DNA of 64,000 nt from Alteromonas mediterranea DE (GCF_000020585.3 NC_011138.3:99501-163500); one strand, 5' to 3'; positions 35,834 to 46,166 are shown, counted from the first letter of the stretch. Numbers and translations are program-made. The notes: a model not told the origin generated them from the sequence alone.

Positions 35834-37716
35834 TGGGCAACATTATTGAATGCAATTCGCTAACGGTTCGCTACAAAAGCACCACAGCTATTCACAATCT
35901 TGCGCTTTCTATTCCCGCGGGCCTAACGGTAGGCGTAATTGGCCCTGATGGCGTGGGCAAATCTACGTTGCTGTCGCTTATTGCTGGTGAGCGAGTTATG
36001 CAAAAGGGGCAGTTGCAGGTTCTTGGTGGCGATATGCGTGATGAAAAACACCGCGCCGCGATATGTTCTGATATTGCATACATGCCACAAGGTTTAGGCA
36101 AAAACTTATATCCCACGCTGTCTGTAGAAGAAAACTTACAGTTTTTTGCCAAACTTTTTGGGCACAATCGTGCTCAGCGTCGTGCACGAATAGATATCCT
36201 TACCAAACGAACCGGACTTTATCCATTTTTATCGCGCCCAGCCGGCAAGTTGTCGGGTGGTATGAAGCAAAAACTGGGGTTATGCTGTGCCTTAATACAC
36301 GATCCCCGCCTGCTTATTCTAGACGAACCCACTACAGGGGTAGACCCCCTTGCCCGAAGTCAATTTTGGTCGCTTATTAAAGACATTCGCAAAACCCAGC
36401 CAAATATTACCGTATTGGTAGCGACTGCCTATATGGATGAAGCCCAACAGTTCGATCATCTAATAGCGTTAAATGCAGGTGAGATACTGGCGAGCGGCTC
36501 ACCGAAGTCACTGCTTAGTGAAACACAAACCAGCAATTTAGAAGCGGCATTTATTGCGCTTTTGCCGGCAGACGCAAAGCATGAACATCGCAGCGTAGTT
36601 GTGCAGCCTTATAAGGCTAGTGAGCATATGCAAACCGCGATTGAAGCTAAAAACCTTACTATGAAGTTTGGCGATTTTACGGCAGTTAATAACGTTAGCT
36701 TCACGATTGGTAAAGGAGAGATTTTCGGGTTTTTAGGGTCGAATGGCTGTGGTAAGTCTACCACCATGAAAATGCTTACTGGCCTGCTGCCGCAAACCTC
36801 TGGCGAGGCGTGGTTGCTGGGCAGCCCTCTTGTTGCTAACGATATTAACACCCGCTACCGCGTAGGTTATATGTCGCAAAGCTTTTCTTTGTATACCGAA
36901 TTAACCGTTCGGCAAAACCTTACGCTTCATGCCAAGCTCTTCAAAGTAGCAAGCAACGTATTAAATTCGCGCGTTGACGAAATGCTTAACCGCTTTGCAT
37001 TAAGTCATCACCAGCACAGCTTGCCTAACGACCTTCCTTTAGGTATTCGCCAGCGTCTGTCTTTGGCCGTGGCCATGGTGCATAGACCTGAAGTGTTAAT
37101 ACTCGATGAACCCACTTCTGGCGTCGATCCAGTTGCCCGAGATAACTTTTGGCAGTTGCTTATTTCTCTGGCGCGAAAAGACGGCGTAACCATTTTTATT
37201 TCTACACACTTTATGAACGAGGCAGTACGCTGCGATAGAATTTCCCTAATGCATGCAGGCGAAGTGCTGGTAACCGATACACCGCAAGCCATAAAAGCGT
37301 CTAAATCTGCCGATACGTTAGAGCAAGCGTTTATCGATTATTTAGTTGAAGCGCAAACACCTGAGAACCAAACACAAAACACTGAGCAAAGTGCACCAGA
37401 AGGTGTTAGCGCAGATAAAGCCACGCCACCGAATAAACGTGCAAAAGGCTTACGGCGATTGTTAAGCTATGCCTCGCGTGAAACCCTTGAGCTTATCCGC
37501 GACCCCATTCGCTTAACCATGTCGTTCTTAGGCAGCATGGTGTTAATGGTAGTTATTGGCTATGGCATTACTATGGACGTTGATGACTTAAGCTATGCGG
37601 TATTCGATCGCGATCAAACTTCCACTAGTCTTAACTATCGCAGTGCTTTATCAGCTCGCGCTATTTCAATGAACAGCCAGTCATTACCAGCTATGCCGAT
37701 ATGGACAGGAGAATGA
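35833..37716 (+). pseudogene. rbbA: RbbA-type ABC transporter, 5' part of a frameshifted gene
   Basis: Residues 1-607 of this frame hold two ABC ATPase domains (Walker [10 protein letters not shown] and GSNGCGKST; signatures LSGGMKQKL and PLGIRQRLS; Walker [11 protein letters not shown] and [10 protein letters not shown]) and the start of the ABC-2 permease part. E. coli RbbA is one protein of about 900 residues. Here the frame continues only to SALSA-R and then ends at 37714-37716 in foreign residues. Removing two bases from CGCGC at 37657-37661 would restore [19 protein letters not shown], the family sequence, and join it to the frame at 37701. Confidence 0.85.
37657..37661 (+). other. Frameshift site in rbbA (apparent 2-base insertion)
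   Basis: CGCGC at 37657-37661. Reading GCT CGC TAT TTC after deleting one CG pair restores the conserved RbbA sequence without gaps. It could be a true mutation, or a sequencing or assembly error in a dinucleotide run. Confidence 0.75.
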
Positions 37717-38564
37717 AAAGCGGAGAGCTTTCATTGGCTGTGGAAATTCCCCCCGAATTTAGCCAAAAACTGCATAAAGGCGAACAAGTGGAAATAGGGG
37801 CATGGATTGATGGGTCTATGCCCTCAAGGGCCGAAACTATACAGGGTTATGTAACAGGTATTCACCTGAAATGGCTTTTGCAGCAAGCCTCACAAGCTAG
37901 CCAAGTGCAGTCGACTAGCAGTATTAATGTGGAATCACGCTATTTGTATAACCCAGATGTTCGCAGCTTAGTGGCCATTGTACCTGCGGTAATGCCCATG
38001 CTGTTGTTGATGATACCTGCGCTTTTAACGTCGTTGGCGGTGGTGCGCGAAAAAGAGCTGGGTTCGATAATCAACTTATATGTTACACCAGTTACACGCA
38101 TAGAGTTTTTGTTGGGTAAGCAACTTCCTTATATCGCTACCTCATTTGTTAGCTTCTTGCTGTTGGTTGCTATGGCGGTGTGGCTTTTCGACATTCCACT
38201 GAAAGGGGATGTGATAGTGCTATGCCTTATAACGCTGTTATTTGTTACTTTTTCCACTAGCTTTGGTTTGTTGGCTTCGGTTTTTACTAACAGTCAAATT
38301 GCCGCTATTTTGCTTACCACTATTGGCACTATGGTACCTGCCGTTCAGTTTGCGGGCATGATAACGCCGGTTTCTGCCTTAGAAGGGGCAGGGCGCGTAA
38401 TAGGAGAGCTTCACCCTATTAGTTATTTTTTAACTGCTAGCAGGGGAATATTTAGCAAAGGGTTAGGTTTTGGAACCCTTGACTTTGCCGTGTTTGCCAT
38501 AGCTATTTCTATACCAATTACACTGTGGCTTGCCACTGTTTTGTTACGCAAACAGGAGCGATGA
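37701..38564 (+). pseudogene. rbbA: RbbA-type ABC transporter, 3' (permease) part
   Basis: A 287-codon frame holding the rest of the RbbA ABC-2 permease: [20 protein letters not shown], the WIDGSMPSRAETIQGYV loop, then about five membrane helices (AIVPAVMPMLLLMIPALLTSL onward). An in-frame ATG at 37713 overlaps the upstream stop (ATGA, 37713-37716) and AGGAG lies just before it. A coupled, split protein is therefore possible, but spacing is very short. It is followed 4 bp later by the second permease gene. Confidence 0.8.
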
Positions 38565-38567
38565 ACC

Positions 38568-39689
38568 GTGGATATTAAAAATGTAGGCCAGCTAGGTGTA
38601 AAAGAACTTTGGAGCTTATGGCGCGACCCAGCCATGCTTATTCTTATTGTGTATGTGTTTACGGTAAACATCTACACGGCGGCCACTGCGGTGCCTGAAT
38701 CTTTGCACAACGCGCCCATTGCCTTTGTCGATTACGACAATTCGCAGATGTCTAAGCGGGTAATAGATGCCTTTTATCCTCCTTATTTTTTAGCGCCAGA
38801 TATTATTGAAAGTAATGAGGCCGACACGTATTTAGACACGGGCAAGTATACCTTTGTTGTGACCATTCCCCCTGAATTTGAAAAAGATATTATGGCTGGG
38901 CTACAGCCCGATGTTCAGGTCAATGTTGATGCAACACGTATTAGCCAGGCGTTTACTGGTAATGGTTACATCACAGAAATAATCACCAGTGAAGTAAACA
39001 CTTATTTACAGGGTTATAAATCCGACATTGATTACCCTGTCGAGTTGATCATGCGAGCCCGATTTAATCCAGCGCTAGAAGGTTTTTGGTTTGGCTCTGT
39101 GATGGAGCTCATTAATGCGGTAACAATGATCGCCATAATTCTGTCTGGGGCTGCGCTTATTAGAGAAAAAGAGCGTGGCACTATAGAGCACCTGCTGGCT
39201 ATGCCAGTTTCAGACAGTGAAATTATGCTGTCTAAAATATTAGCCTCGGGAGTAGTGGTTTGGGTTACTACTTTGTTTTCTGTTTATTTTATTATTCAGT
39301 GGGTACTCGCCGTCCCCATTAACGGCGAAATATGGCTTTTCATGGTGGCTGTTGCTCTACAATTATTCGCCGTTTCGAGTATGGGGATTTTCATGGCTAC
39401 CATTGCGCGATCTATGCCACAGTTCGGATTGTTACTTATTTTAGTTTTACTGCCCCTACAGTTGCTATCTGGTGGGGTAACACCAAGAGAAAGCATGCCC
39501 GAGTTTATCCAAAACACCATGCTACTTATGCCAAACACGCACTTTGTGATGGTATCGCAAGGGGTACTGTATCGCGGTGCCGAGCTAAGTGTGGTGTACC
39601 CTCAACTTATTGCGCTATTTGCTATTGGGTGCATTTTTTACTTTATCGCTTTAAAGCGTTTTAAAAGCACCATTGGCAGCATGGCGTAG
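38568..39689 (+). CDS. YhhJ-type ABC-2 permease
   Basis: A 373-residue inner-membrane protein: one N-terminal helix (about 22-40), a large periplasmic loop (about 45-170), and five C-terminal helices (about 175-370) including LIREKERGTIEHLLAMPVS, the ABC-2 coupling motif. Start GTG 38568, AGGAG at 38553-38557. It is the third gene of a YhiI-RbbA-YhhJ-type operon. With rbbA broken, its partner ATPase may be non-functional. Confidence 0.83.
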   Translation: MDIKNVGQLGVKELWSLWRDPAMLILIVYVFTVNIYTAATAVPESLHNAPIAFVDYDNSQMSKRVIDAFYPPYFLAPDIIESNEADTYLDTGKYTFVVTIPPEFEKDIMAGLQPDVQVNVDATRISQAFTGNGYITEIITSEVNTYLQGYKSDIDYPVELIMRARFNPALEGFWFGSVMELINAVTMIAIILSGAALIREKERGTIEHLLAMPVSDSEIMLSKILASGVVVWVTTLFSVYFIIQWVLAVPINGEIWLFMVAVALQLFAVSSMGIFMATIARSMPQFGLLLILVLLPLQLLSGGVTPRESMPEFIQNTMLLMPNTHFVMVSQGVLYRGAELSVVYPQLIALFAIGCIFYFIALKRFKSTIGSMA

Positions 39690-39720
39690 CGTTAGCAAGT
39701 CGAACACGGTAATGTAAATA

Positions 39721-39738
39721 GCAATAATTATCATTTAA
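39721..39738. promoter_or_regulatory. Putative Fur box
   Basis: Reverse-strand AATGATAATTATTGC matches the core of the Fur consensus (GATAAT repeats). It lies about 80 bp before the siderophore receptor gene, where iron repression is expected. Confidence 0.6.
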
Positions 39739-39817
39739 ATTTGGTTTTCTTTAATTTATACTGCGTGCGAAAAATAACCCAACACGCTTAACGAAAAAGT
39801 TAAAAACAGAGAAAACC

Positions 39818-41911
39818 ATGAAACTATCTAGCCTATTTGCACTAACGCCACTTGCCCTTGCGCTGTCAGTACAAGCGCAAACACCCCAAACAAATACTGA
39901 CGACGTTAAAGAAGCCGACGTAGAAAAAATTCGTATTGTTGGCGTTCGTCAAAACCGCGTAAGCCGCGGTGCTACGGGCTTAACCATGGAAGTCAGCGAA
40001 ACGCCGCAGTCTATAAGTATTCTTTCTGAAGACTTAATGCAGTCGTTTGGTGCGTTTAATATTAACGATGCGCTAAAGCTAGCGCCGGGTATTAACGTAG
40101 AAGAGTGGGAAACCAACCGTACCAACTACACGGCCCGTGGTTTTGAAATTAAGAATACCCAGATAGACGGTGTGGGCCTGCCGAACGACTGGGGTATTGT
40201 TACCGGTTCGGTAGAAGCGTATGGCTACGAAGAAATTGAAGTGATTCGTGGTGCCAACGGCCTGCTAACCGGGGTAGGTAATGCGTCGGGTACCATTAAC
40301 TATGTGCGCAAGCGCCCCACCAATGAAGAAGGCGGTGAAATTGGTGCAAGTATTGGCTCTTATAACTTTAAGCGCGTGCAGGGCGACTATTCTATGCTGC
40401 TTACCGAAGACGGCAGCTGGGCAGCTCGCGTAGTAGGTAGTGTTGAAGATAAAGAGTCGCACCTTGATGGCCTAGAGAACGACCGCAGCTTTGTTTATGG
40501 TGTTATTGACGGCCAGCTAACCGATAACGCCACGGTAACGTTTGGGCTGTCGTATCAAGATGCCAATACCGACGGCAACACCTGGGGCGGGCTAGTGTTT
40601 AACTACACCGACGGCACGCAAGCCGAGTGGGACATTAACGACACTACCACACAAGAGTGGACAAAGTGGGATACCGAAACGACTAATGCGTTTGTTGAAC
40701 TAGACTATGTGTTCGACAACGACTGGCAGCTACTGCTTAGCTATAACTACCGCGATTTTGAAGATCAGAGCAAGCTGTTTTACGCCTATGGCGCTATTGA
40801 TAAAGACACCGGCCTAGGCCTTGTTGGCTGGCCAGGTCGCTACGATTCAGAGCGCGATTCTCACCTAGTAGAAGGCCGTGTATTTGGCGATTTTGAACTA
40901 TTTGGTCGCAACCACGAAGTGAACTTTGGTGTAAGCCACGCCACCAGCGATGATGTGTCTTTTGTTCACGCGTTTGATTATGCAACCACACCTGCATATG
41001 GCCCCACGCCAGCGTTCCCTTATGCGTTAGATGCCATAGCCGAACCTGACTGGTTAGACGTTTCCGAGTATTCAAACATTGAACAAACCCTAACCCGTTA
41101 CTTTGGTTCTGCCCGTTTTAGCGTTACCGATGACATGCACGTTATTGCCGGTTTTAATGCCATCGACTTTGAGCGTAAGGGGCAAAACGCCGGAGCTGTT
41201 ATCGATAACTCAGAAAGCGAAGCCAGCCCTTATGTGGGCGCGACTTATGCGGTAACTGAAGATGTTAACGCGTACGTAAGCTATTCAGACGTGTACCAGC
41301 CGCAAGAACAGTATGATATTAACGGTCAGTACCTAGACCCAACTAAAGGTCAAAACTTTGAGGCGGGCGTGAAAGCCCAGTGGTTCGACAATAGGTTACT
41401 CACCACGTTTGCTTACTTCACGGCAGAGCAAGACAACCTAGCCGCTTACGCAGGCACCAACCCAGATACGCTGCAGTATTACTATGAAGGTGTGTCGGTA
41501 GAGTCTGATGGTTTTGAAATTGAAGTGGCGGGGCAGGTAACTGACGCGCTGCGTGTTAATGCGTCTTACACCAATATTGATGTAGAAGACGAGCAAGGCA
41601 ATGATGCTAACCTGTGGGCGCCACGCGATGTGGTTACCTTTCAGCTAGGGTACACAATACCGCAAGCGCCAGAGGTGGAAGTGGGCTTTGGCGGCCGCTG
41701 GCAGTCTGAGATAAGCAATGTGGATTATAACGTTAAACAAGGGGCGTATTTCTTGGGTAACGTGTATGCGTCTCGCGCGTTTACCGACGACCTTACGGTT
41801 CGCATGAACATCAATAATATTTTCGATAAGAAGTATATTAACAGCCTACATACCGTGGGTTACTACGGCGCTGGCATTAATGCACAGTTAAGTGCCTCTT
41901 ATACCTTTTAA
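39818..41911 (+). CDS. TonB-dependent siderophore receptor
   Basis: A 697-residue outer-membrane receptor of the FhuE/FpvA type. Signal peptide ends ALSVQAQ. The plug domain (about 45-155) includes VSETPQSISILSEDLM, LKLAPGINVE and YEEIEVIRGANGLLTGVGNASGTINYVRKRP. The beta-barrel ends with the terminal aromatic residue (SASYTF). It takes up a ferric siderophore using TonB energy; the ligand is unknown. A Fur-like box at 39721 supports iron control. No regulator or synthesis gene is adjacent. Confidence 0.9.
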   Translation: MKLSSLFALTPLALALSVQAQTPQTNTDDVKEADVEKIRIVGVRQNRVSRGATGLTMEVSETPQSISILSEDLMQSFGAFNINDALKLAPGINVEEWETNRTNYTARGFEIKNTQIDGVGLPNDWGIVTGSVEAYGYEEIEVIRGANGLLTGVGNASGTINYVRKRPTNEEGGEIGASIGSYNFKRVQGDYSMLLTEDGSWAARVVGSVEDKESHLDGLENDRSFVYGVIDGQLTDNATVTFGLSYQDANTDGNTWGGLVFNYTDGTQAEWDINDTTTQEWTKWDTETTNAFVELDYVFDNDWQLLLSYNYRDFEDQSKLFYAYGAIDKDTGLGLVGWPGRYDSERDSHLVEGRVFGDFELFGRNHEVNFGVSHATSDDVSFVHAFDYATTPAYGPTPAFPYALDAIAEPDWLDVSEYSNIEQTLTRYFGSARFSVTDDMHVIAGFNAIDFERKGQNAGAVIDNSESEASPYVGATYAVTEDVNAYVSYSDVYQPQEQYDINGQYLDPTKGQNFEAGVKAQWFDNRLLTTFAYFTAEQDNLAAYAGTNPDTLQYYYEGVSVESDGFEIEVAGQVTDALRVNASYTNIDVEDEQGNDANLWAPRDVVTFQLGYTIPQAPEVEVGFGGRWQSEISNVDYNVKQGAYFLGNVYASRAFTDDLTVRMNINNIFDKKYINSLHTVGYYGAGINAQLSASYTF

Positions 41912-41924
41912 TTGACCTCCTTAT

Positions 41925-41950
41925 ACGCTGCGCAAGCCTTTGTGCAGCGT
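41925..41950 (+). terminator. Hairpin terminator after the siderophore receptor
   Basis: ACGCTGCGCAA, loop GCCT, TTGTGCAGCGT: an 11-bp stem with one G-U pair, 14 bases after the stop codon, followed by TTTA. Terminator-like with a weak T-tail. Confidence 0.65.
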
Positions 41951-42193
41951 TTACGCTATCCCTCCTGAAATTCTAAAGCTCTCTTATCCTAAAGGCTAAT
42001 ATAAATTAAGCCTTATGAGTGATGATTATCTCCTTCAGATATATTTTTTAGATTAATCATTCTAATTATCTAGTGTTTATTGGTTTGGCTGTCTCGTTCA
42101 TTTTAATTGCCGGCCGCCAATAAATATTAATCACGCCAATAATAAAAATAATTAAACACTTAAAAAAACAACACGTCTTGAAGGAGAAACACA

Positions 42194-42280
42194 GTGGATC
42201 AAGGTAATTTCCCTAAGGGGAAAAAACTTAATCGAATAACCTCGGCCATAATTGCAAGTTCATTACCTTTTTTTGACTGA
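42194..42280 (+). pseudogene. Short frame resembling a receptor signal peptide start
   Basis: GTG 42194 has AAGGAG at 42181-42186 and opens a 28-residue frame containing LNRITSAIIASSLPFF, similar to the first residues of Alteromonas-type TonB-dependent receptors. It stops after the would-be signal peptide. It may be the 5' scar of a deleted receptor gene, or a short leader. Evidence is limited to the ribosome site and residue pattern. Confidence 0.3.
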
Positions 42281-42337
42281 AATTTGTTCAGGTGCTAGTT
42301 TGAATAGTATACAAAAGAAACAACGAGGATGTTGACT

Positions 42338-42856
42338 ATGATGAACAGACGTAAACACGGATTTCACGCCATAAAAACTGCTGGGCTTTCGCTAGTGCTA
42401 GCGGCAAGCTTTCAAGTAGCGGCGCAAAACGACAAAGAACGCGTTGAAACCATTGAAGTATTTGGTCAAAAGACCACGCCGCAATTAAAGAAAGCATTCG
42501 ATAACCAGCGCTTCGAGTTCTTAGAACTGTACAACAGTATCAATGACGTCGCGAAGTTCGATGTTATCTGTAAATACCAGAAACCCATTGGTAGTAAAAT
42601 TGCCCGTAAAAGCTGCGAACCCCGCTATGTGAAAGATTTTCGTGCCATGAAGATTCAAGCCTCCTCTACCGGCCCAGGTATCGACTTTAATCGCTTACCT
42701 AGCGACGACGATATTCGCTTTCTTACTAATGACACGCGAGAAGAAGCTTTTGAGCATGTTGCCGCGCTCATTGCCACACACCCAGAACTGTTCGACAGCT
42801 TCAGTAAGCTAGACGCGCTGCATCAGCGTATTAAGCAGCGCGAAGAAGAGAACTAA
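42338..42856 (+). CDS. Exported hypothetical protein
   Basis: A 172-residue protein with a signal peptide (AIKTAGLSLVLAASFQVAAQ). The mature start, ERVETIEVFGQ, resembles the TonB-box region of outer-membrane receptors but there is no barrel. Two cysteines (ICKYQ and KSCEP) may form a disulfide. Start ATG 42338 is chosen (GAGG at 42325-42328); ATG 42329 overlaps that site. The gene ends with a shared terminator facing the acyl-CoA dehydrogenase gene. Function unknown. Confidence 0.6.
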   Translation: MMNRRKHGFHAIKTAGLSLVLAASFQVAAQNDKERVETIEVFGQKTTPQLKKAFDNQRFEFLELYNSINDVAKFDVICKYQKPIGSKIARKSCEPRYVKDFRAMKIQASSTGPGIDFNRLPSDDDIRFLTNDTREEAFEHVAALIATHPELFDSFSKLDALHQRIKQREEEN

Positions 42857-42885
42857 TTCTTTTCGAAATGAAGTAAAACCAACAA

Positions 42886-42911
42886 AAAATGCGGCATTAA
42901 GCCGCATTTTT
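42886..42911. terminator. Bidirectional terminator
   Basis: AAAATGCGGC, loop ATTAA, GCCGCATTTT with A- and T-runs on both sides. It lies between the convergent ends of the exported protein gene and the acyl-CoA dehydrogenase gene. Confidence 0.85.
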
Positions 42912-42924
42912 CGTATTAGTTTTA

Positions 42925-44145
42925 CTACTGATATTTTTTGAGTTCTAGGCGAGATACCATGCCTTTGTGCACTTCGTCAGGGCCGTCAGCCAAGCGAAGG
43001 GCTCTTGCGCCAGCCGCAAAACGGGCGAGCGGGAAGTCGCTACACATGCCCGCGCCACCGTGAATTTGTAGTGCCATATCCACTACGCTTTGTAGCATAT
43101 TTGGCACAACTACTTTAATGGCTGAGATCTCTGTCATAGCGTGTTTAACGCCAAGGTTATCTATTTTCCACGCCGCGTGAAGGGTAAGCAAACGCGCTTG
43201 TTCTATTGCCATGCGAGCATCAGCAACACGCTCTAGGTTGCCGCCTAAACGGATGATAGGCTTACCAAAGGCAACCCGTTCGTGACCGCGTTTAAGCGCA
43301 AGCTCTAACGCTTTTTCGGCCATGCCGATAGCGCGCATGCAGTGGTGAATGCGGCCCGGGCCTAAGCGACCTTGTGCTATCGTAAACCCTTTACCTAAAC
43401 CCATTATGATGTTGTCTTTACTTACCCGAACATTATCAAAGTGCATTTCGCCGTGGCCGTATGGCGCATCGTAATCACCGTAGGCATCTAGCATACGCTT
43501 GATGTTAATTCCTGGTGTATCTAGCGGCACTATCACCATACTGTGGCGGCTGTGCTTGTCGTTGTCGGGGTTCGATAAACCCATGAATATCGTGAATGCT
43601 GCGTTAGGGTGGCCTAAGCCTGTCGACCACCATTTCTTACCGTTAATAACTACGTCGTCGCCGTCTTCAATGATGGTTGCGGCCATGTTAGTGGCGTCGG
43701 ACGATGCAACGTCAGGTTCGGTCATGCCAAACACTGAACGAATCTCGCCAGCCAGCAGGGGTTTTAGCCACTGTTCTTTTTGTGCATCGTTGCCGAAGTG
43801 ATAAAGCACTTCCATGTTGCCGGTGTCAGGCGCATTACAGTTGAATATTTCAGGGGCAAAAAGGTATTTACCCATGCGCTCAGCCATTGGCGCATATTCA
43901 AGCGTGGTAAGGCCCTGGCCTAGTTCTGCATCGGGTAAGAATAAGTTCGCTAAGCCCGCTTCACGTGCTTTGGCTTTAAGGGCTTCTGTACCAGGGTGCA
44001 GCTTCCAGCTTTTCCAATCGCCGTGGTTATTTTCTTTGTGGTGAAAGTCGTAAACTTCATTTTCGATTGGCGCTATATGCTCAGCAATAAAGTTATCCAG
44101 CTTTTCTAGCAAGGCTTTTGTTTTGTCGTTATGTGAAAAATCCAT
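42925..44145 (-). CDS. Acyl-CoA dehydrogenase
   Basis: A 406-residue FAD enzyme of the acyl-CoA dehydrogenase family, which oxidises a fatty acyl-CoA to the 2-enoyl form. FAD- and substrate-contact motifs include FGMTEPDVASSDATNM (about 138-153), KKWWSTGLGH, and the C-terminal ALQIHGGAGMCSDFPLARFAAGARALRLADGPDEVH. The C-terminal form resembles the ACAD10/11-like group. It is divergent from the LysR-type gene, which may control it. Confidence 0.9.
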   Translation of the reverse strand: MDFSHNDKTKALLEKLDNFIAEHIAPIENEVYDFHHKENNHGDWKSWKLHPGTEALKAKAREAGLANLFLPDAELGQGLTTLEYAPMAERMGKYLFAPEIFNCNAPDTGNMEVLYHFGNDAQKEQWLKPLLAGEIRSVFGMTEPDVASSDATNMAATIIEDGDDVVINGKKWWSTGLGHPNAAFTIFMGLSNPDNDKHSRHSMVIVPLDTPGINIKRMLDAYGDYDAPYGHGEMHFDNVRVSKDNIIMGLGKGFTIAQGRLGPGRIHHCMRAIGMAEKALELALKRGHERVAFGKPIIRLGGNLERVADARMAIEQARLLTLHAAWKIDNLGVKHAMTEISAIKVVVPNMLQSVVDMALQIHGGAGMCSDFPLARFAAGARALRLADGPDEVHKGMVSRLELKKYQ

Positions 44146-44240
44146 AGGGCACCTGTTATATAATTTATTAAGTTCATACTAGTGAAAGTTGTTTAGTGAA
44201 TGAAATGAAATATAATCTCTAAATGGTGTGAATTTTATTC

Positions 44241-45176
44241 ATGGTGTTGTGGGTGTTAGAGCACAGACAATTTGAAAAGCTAGACCTAAACCTGCTTAAG
44301 GTGTTTGAAGCACTCTGGCAGCACAGAAACATGACTCGTGTGGCCGAGGCGCTGCACATTACGCCGTCGGCAGTCAGTCATGCTATGCGTCGGTTTCGGG
44401 ATATTTTAGGCGACCCGCTTTTTGTAAAAGAAAAACAAAGTATGTTGCCTACCGCTGCCTGCGAACGTTTAGCCCCCGCAATCCTGAAAGCCTTGAACGA
44501 TATTCGAAAAGCATTAGGGGAATTTGTTGATTTCGACCCGTTACACAGCCATCAGCGGTTCGTTATTGCCATGCAAGAGTCGTTAGAGTTAGGTGTTTTA
44601 CCTGCACTGCTTTCAACCCTTGAGAAGCAAGCGCCTAATATTGAAATAGTAAGCACTCGCTTACATCGTGACACTATACTAGCTGATTTAACCAACCGAA
44701 ACCTTCATTTGGTCATTGATATTGGCCGCGCCGTTGCTGCACCTATTTCCCATTCGCTTTTACGTCGCGATACCTACAAAGTGCTTATGAATAAGCAAAA
44801 CCCATTGGCACAGAGTTTAGATAAGAAAAGATATGTAGCGGCGCGGCATATTACGGTGTCTAACCGGGCTAAAGGGGCGTCGGTGGAAGAAATTGCGCTG
44901 CAACAGTTAGGCGTAAGCCGCCCTTCTTTGTGGCGCTGCCAAAACTATCGTGCTGCGGCAGATGTGGTGGCTAATACTGATGCGTTACTCACCTTGCCGG
45001 GTTCGGTGGCCGATGCCGTGAATGACGACAATTTGATTAGCACCAAACTGCCGTATCAGCTACCTGAATTGGAAACCCACCTTTACTGGCATAGTCAACA
45101 AGAAGGCGAACCAGGGCTAATGTGGTTGAGGGATTTAATGCTACACTTGTTTGCTGAATCTGGTCTTACCAGATAG
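44241..45176 (+). CDS. LysR-type transcriptional regulator
   Basis: A 311-residue protein. The winged HTH is at about residues 15-75 (LNLLKVFEALWQHRNMTRVAEALHITPSAVSHAMRRFRDILGDPLFV), followed by the periplasmic-binding-like effector domain. An in-frame ATG or alternative start a few codons downstream is possible because residues 1-10 are not conserved-looking. It is divergent from the acyl-CoA dehydrogenase gene at 44145, the likely target; the inducer is unknown. Confidence 0.85.
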   Translation: MVLWVLEHRQFEKLDLNLLKVFEALWQHRNMTRVAEALHITPSAVSHAMRRFRDILGDPLFVKEKQSMLPTAACERLAPAILKALNDIRKALGEFVDFDPLHSHQRFVIAMQESLELGVLPALLSTLEKQAPNIEIVSTRLHRDTILADLTNRNLHLVIDIGRAVAAPISHSLLRRDTYKVLMNKQNPLAQSLDKKRYVAARHITVSNRAKGASVEEIALQQLGVSRPSLWRCQNYRAAADVVANTDALLTLPGSVADAVNDDNLISTKLPYQLPELETHLYWHSQQEGEPGLMWLRDLMLHLFAESGLTR

Positions 45177-45263
45177 TCTTTGGTAGAGTTTACGACCGTC
45201 GCGGTTGTGCTGACGTAGAGCGGCGTATACCACCGTGAAAGAATGGGTGAAAAGGAAGTTGTT

Positions 45264-46025
45264 ATGAAGATTCACACGCTAAAAGGGTACATTCAACATA
45301 TCTACCTAGCTGAAGATAGCAAAGGTCTGCTTTTGCTGGACGGGTGTAGTCGTGCTGACGTAGACACCGTGTGTAATTACATAACACAAACCTTGGGTCG
45401 CCCGCTGGCTGATTTAAAGCTGATTGTGGTTACACATATGCATCCTGATCACGCCGGTGGGGCCATCAAACTTCGCGTGCGCACAGGGGCGCAGGTGGCA
45501 TGTCACCCCAAAGCGATTAACTGGTATAAAGGGCTTGCTGGTCGTACGGCCCACGGTATCGATTTGCTGCTCACGTGGTGGGTGGCAAGCCGTATAGGAA
45601 AGCCCCGTTTACCCATTTGGTATAACCCAATTCTTACGCCAGATATCACGCTTAAAGATAACCAAACATTACCCGGTTTCCCTGACTGGCAGGTTATCTA
45701 TACCCCTGGGCATACCGATCACGATTTAACGCTAATGCATGCGCCTACGCAGCAGGCTTACATTGCCGATGTGCTAGTTAAAGTGAAAGGCAAGTTGGTA
45801 CCGCCATACCCTTTATGCCACCCTAATCAATACCGAGAAAGTTTACATAAACTGGCGCAGTCACAAATTGATACATTCTTTTGTGCTCACGTACCGCCCA
45901 CTAAACGCGCCGATATTGATTTTGAGCATGTAATGGATAATGCCCCTCGAAAGCCAAAGAACCACTGGCATTCCAGCAAAAATCGTATAAAGAAGAAGCT
46001 GTTTAACCAGACCAATGAACACTAA
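45264..46025 (+). CDS. Metallo-beta-lactamase-fold hydrolase
   Basis: A 253-residue protein with the metal motif THMHPDHAGG (about residues 60-69), a later His in YTPGHTDHDLT and Asp in YIADVLVKV, which complete a binuclear zinc site of the glyoxalase II/MBL fold. Start ATG 45264 has AAGGAAG at 45252-45258; ATG 45243 lacks a site. Substrate unknown. It follows the LysR gene by about 90 bp and may be co-regulated. Confidence 0.82.
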   Translation: MKIHTLKGYIQHIYLAEDSKGLLLLDGCSRADVDTVCNYITQTLGRPLADLKLIVVTHMHPDHAGGAIKLRVRTGAQVACHPKAINWYKGLAGRTAHGIDLLLTWWVASRIGKPRLPIWYNPILTPDITLKDNQTLPGFPDWQVIYTPGHTDHDLTLMHAPTQQAYIADVLVKVKGKLVPPYPLCHPNQYRESLHKLAQSQIDTFFCAHVPPTKRADIDFEHVMDNAPRKPKNHWHSSKNRIKKKLFNQTNEH

Positions 46026-46166
46026 AAACGGTAGACGTTTTTTATCGTGTGAAGCCCACTTAGCTGGCACTGCCCTTGCTTTTATTACCTAGCAACCACA
46101 TTACTCTTTTATATCTATACTTAACCCTATATTCACGATTATGCGAAGGCGTACCCTTTTCGTTAG

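Larger units (their letters stand above)
41912..42337. other. Long intergenic region after the siderophore receptor
   Basis: It contains a strong hairpin at 41925-41950 and a 28-codon leader-like frame (42194-42280). The AT-rich stretch 42110-42180 may carry a promoter. No full gene is present. Confidence 0.5.

Noticed and set aside
37657..37661. Programmed frameshift in rbbA
   Set aside because: There is no slippery heptamer or stimulatory element evident; a 2-base insertion or sequencing error is simpler.
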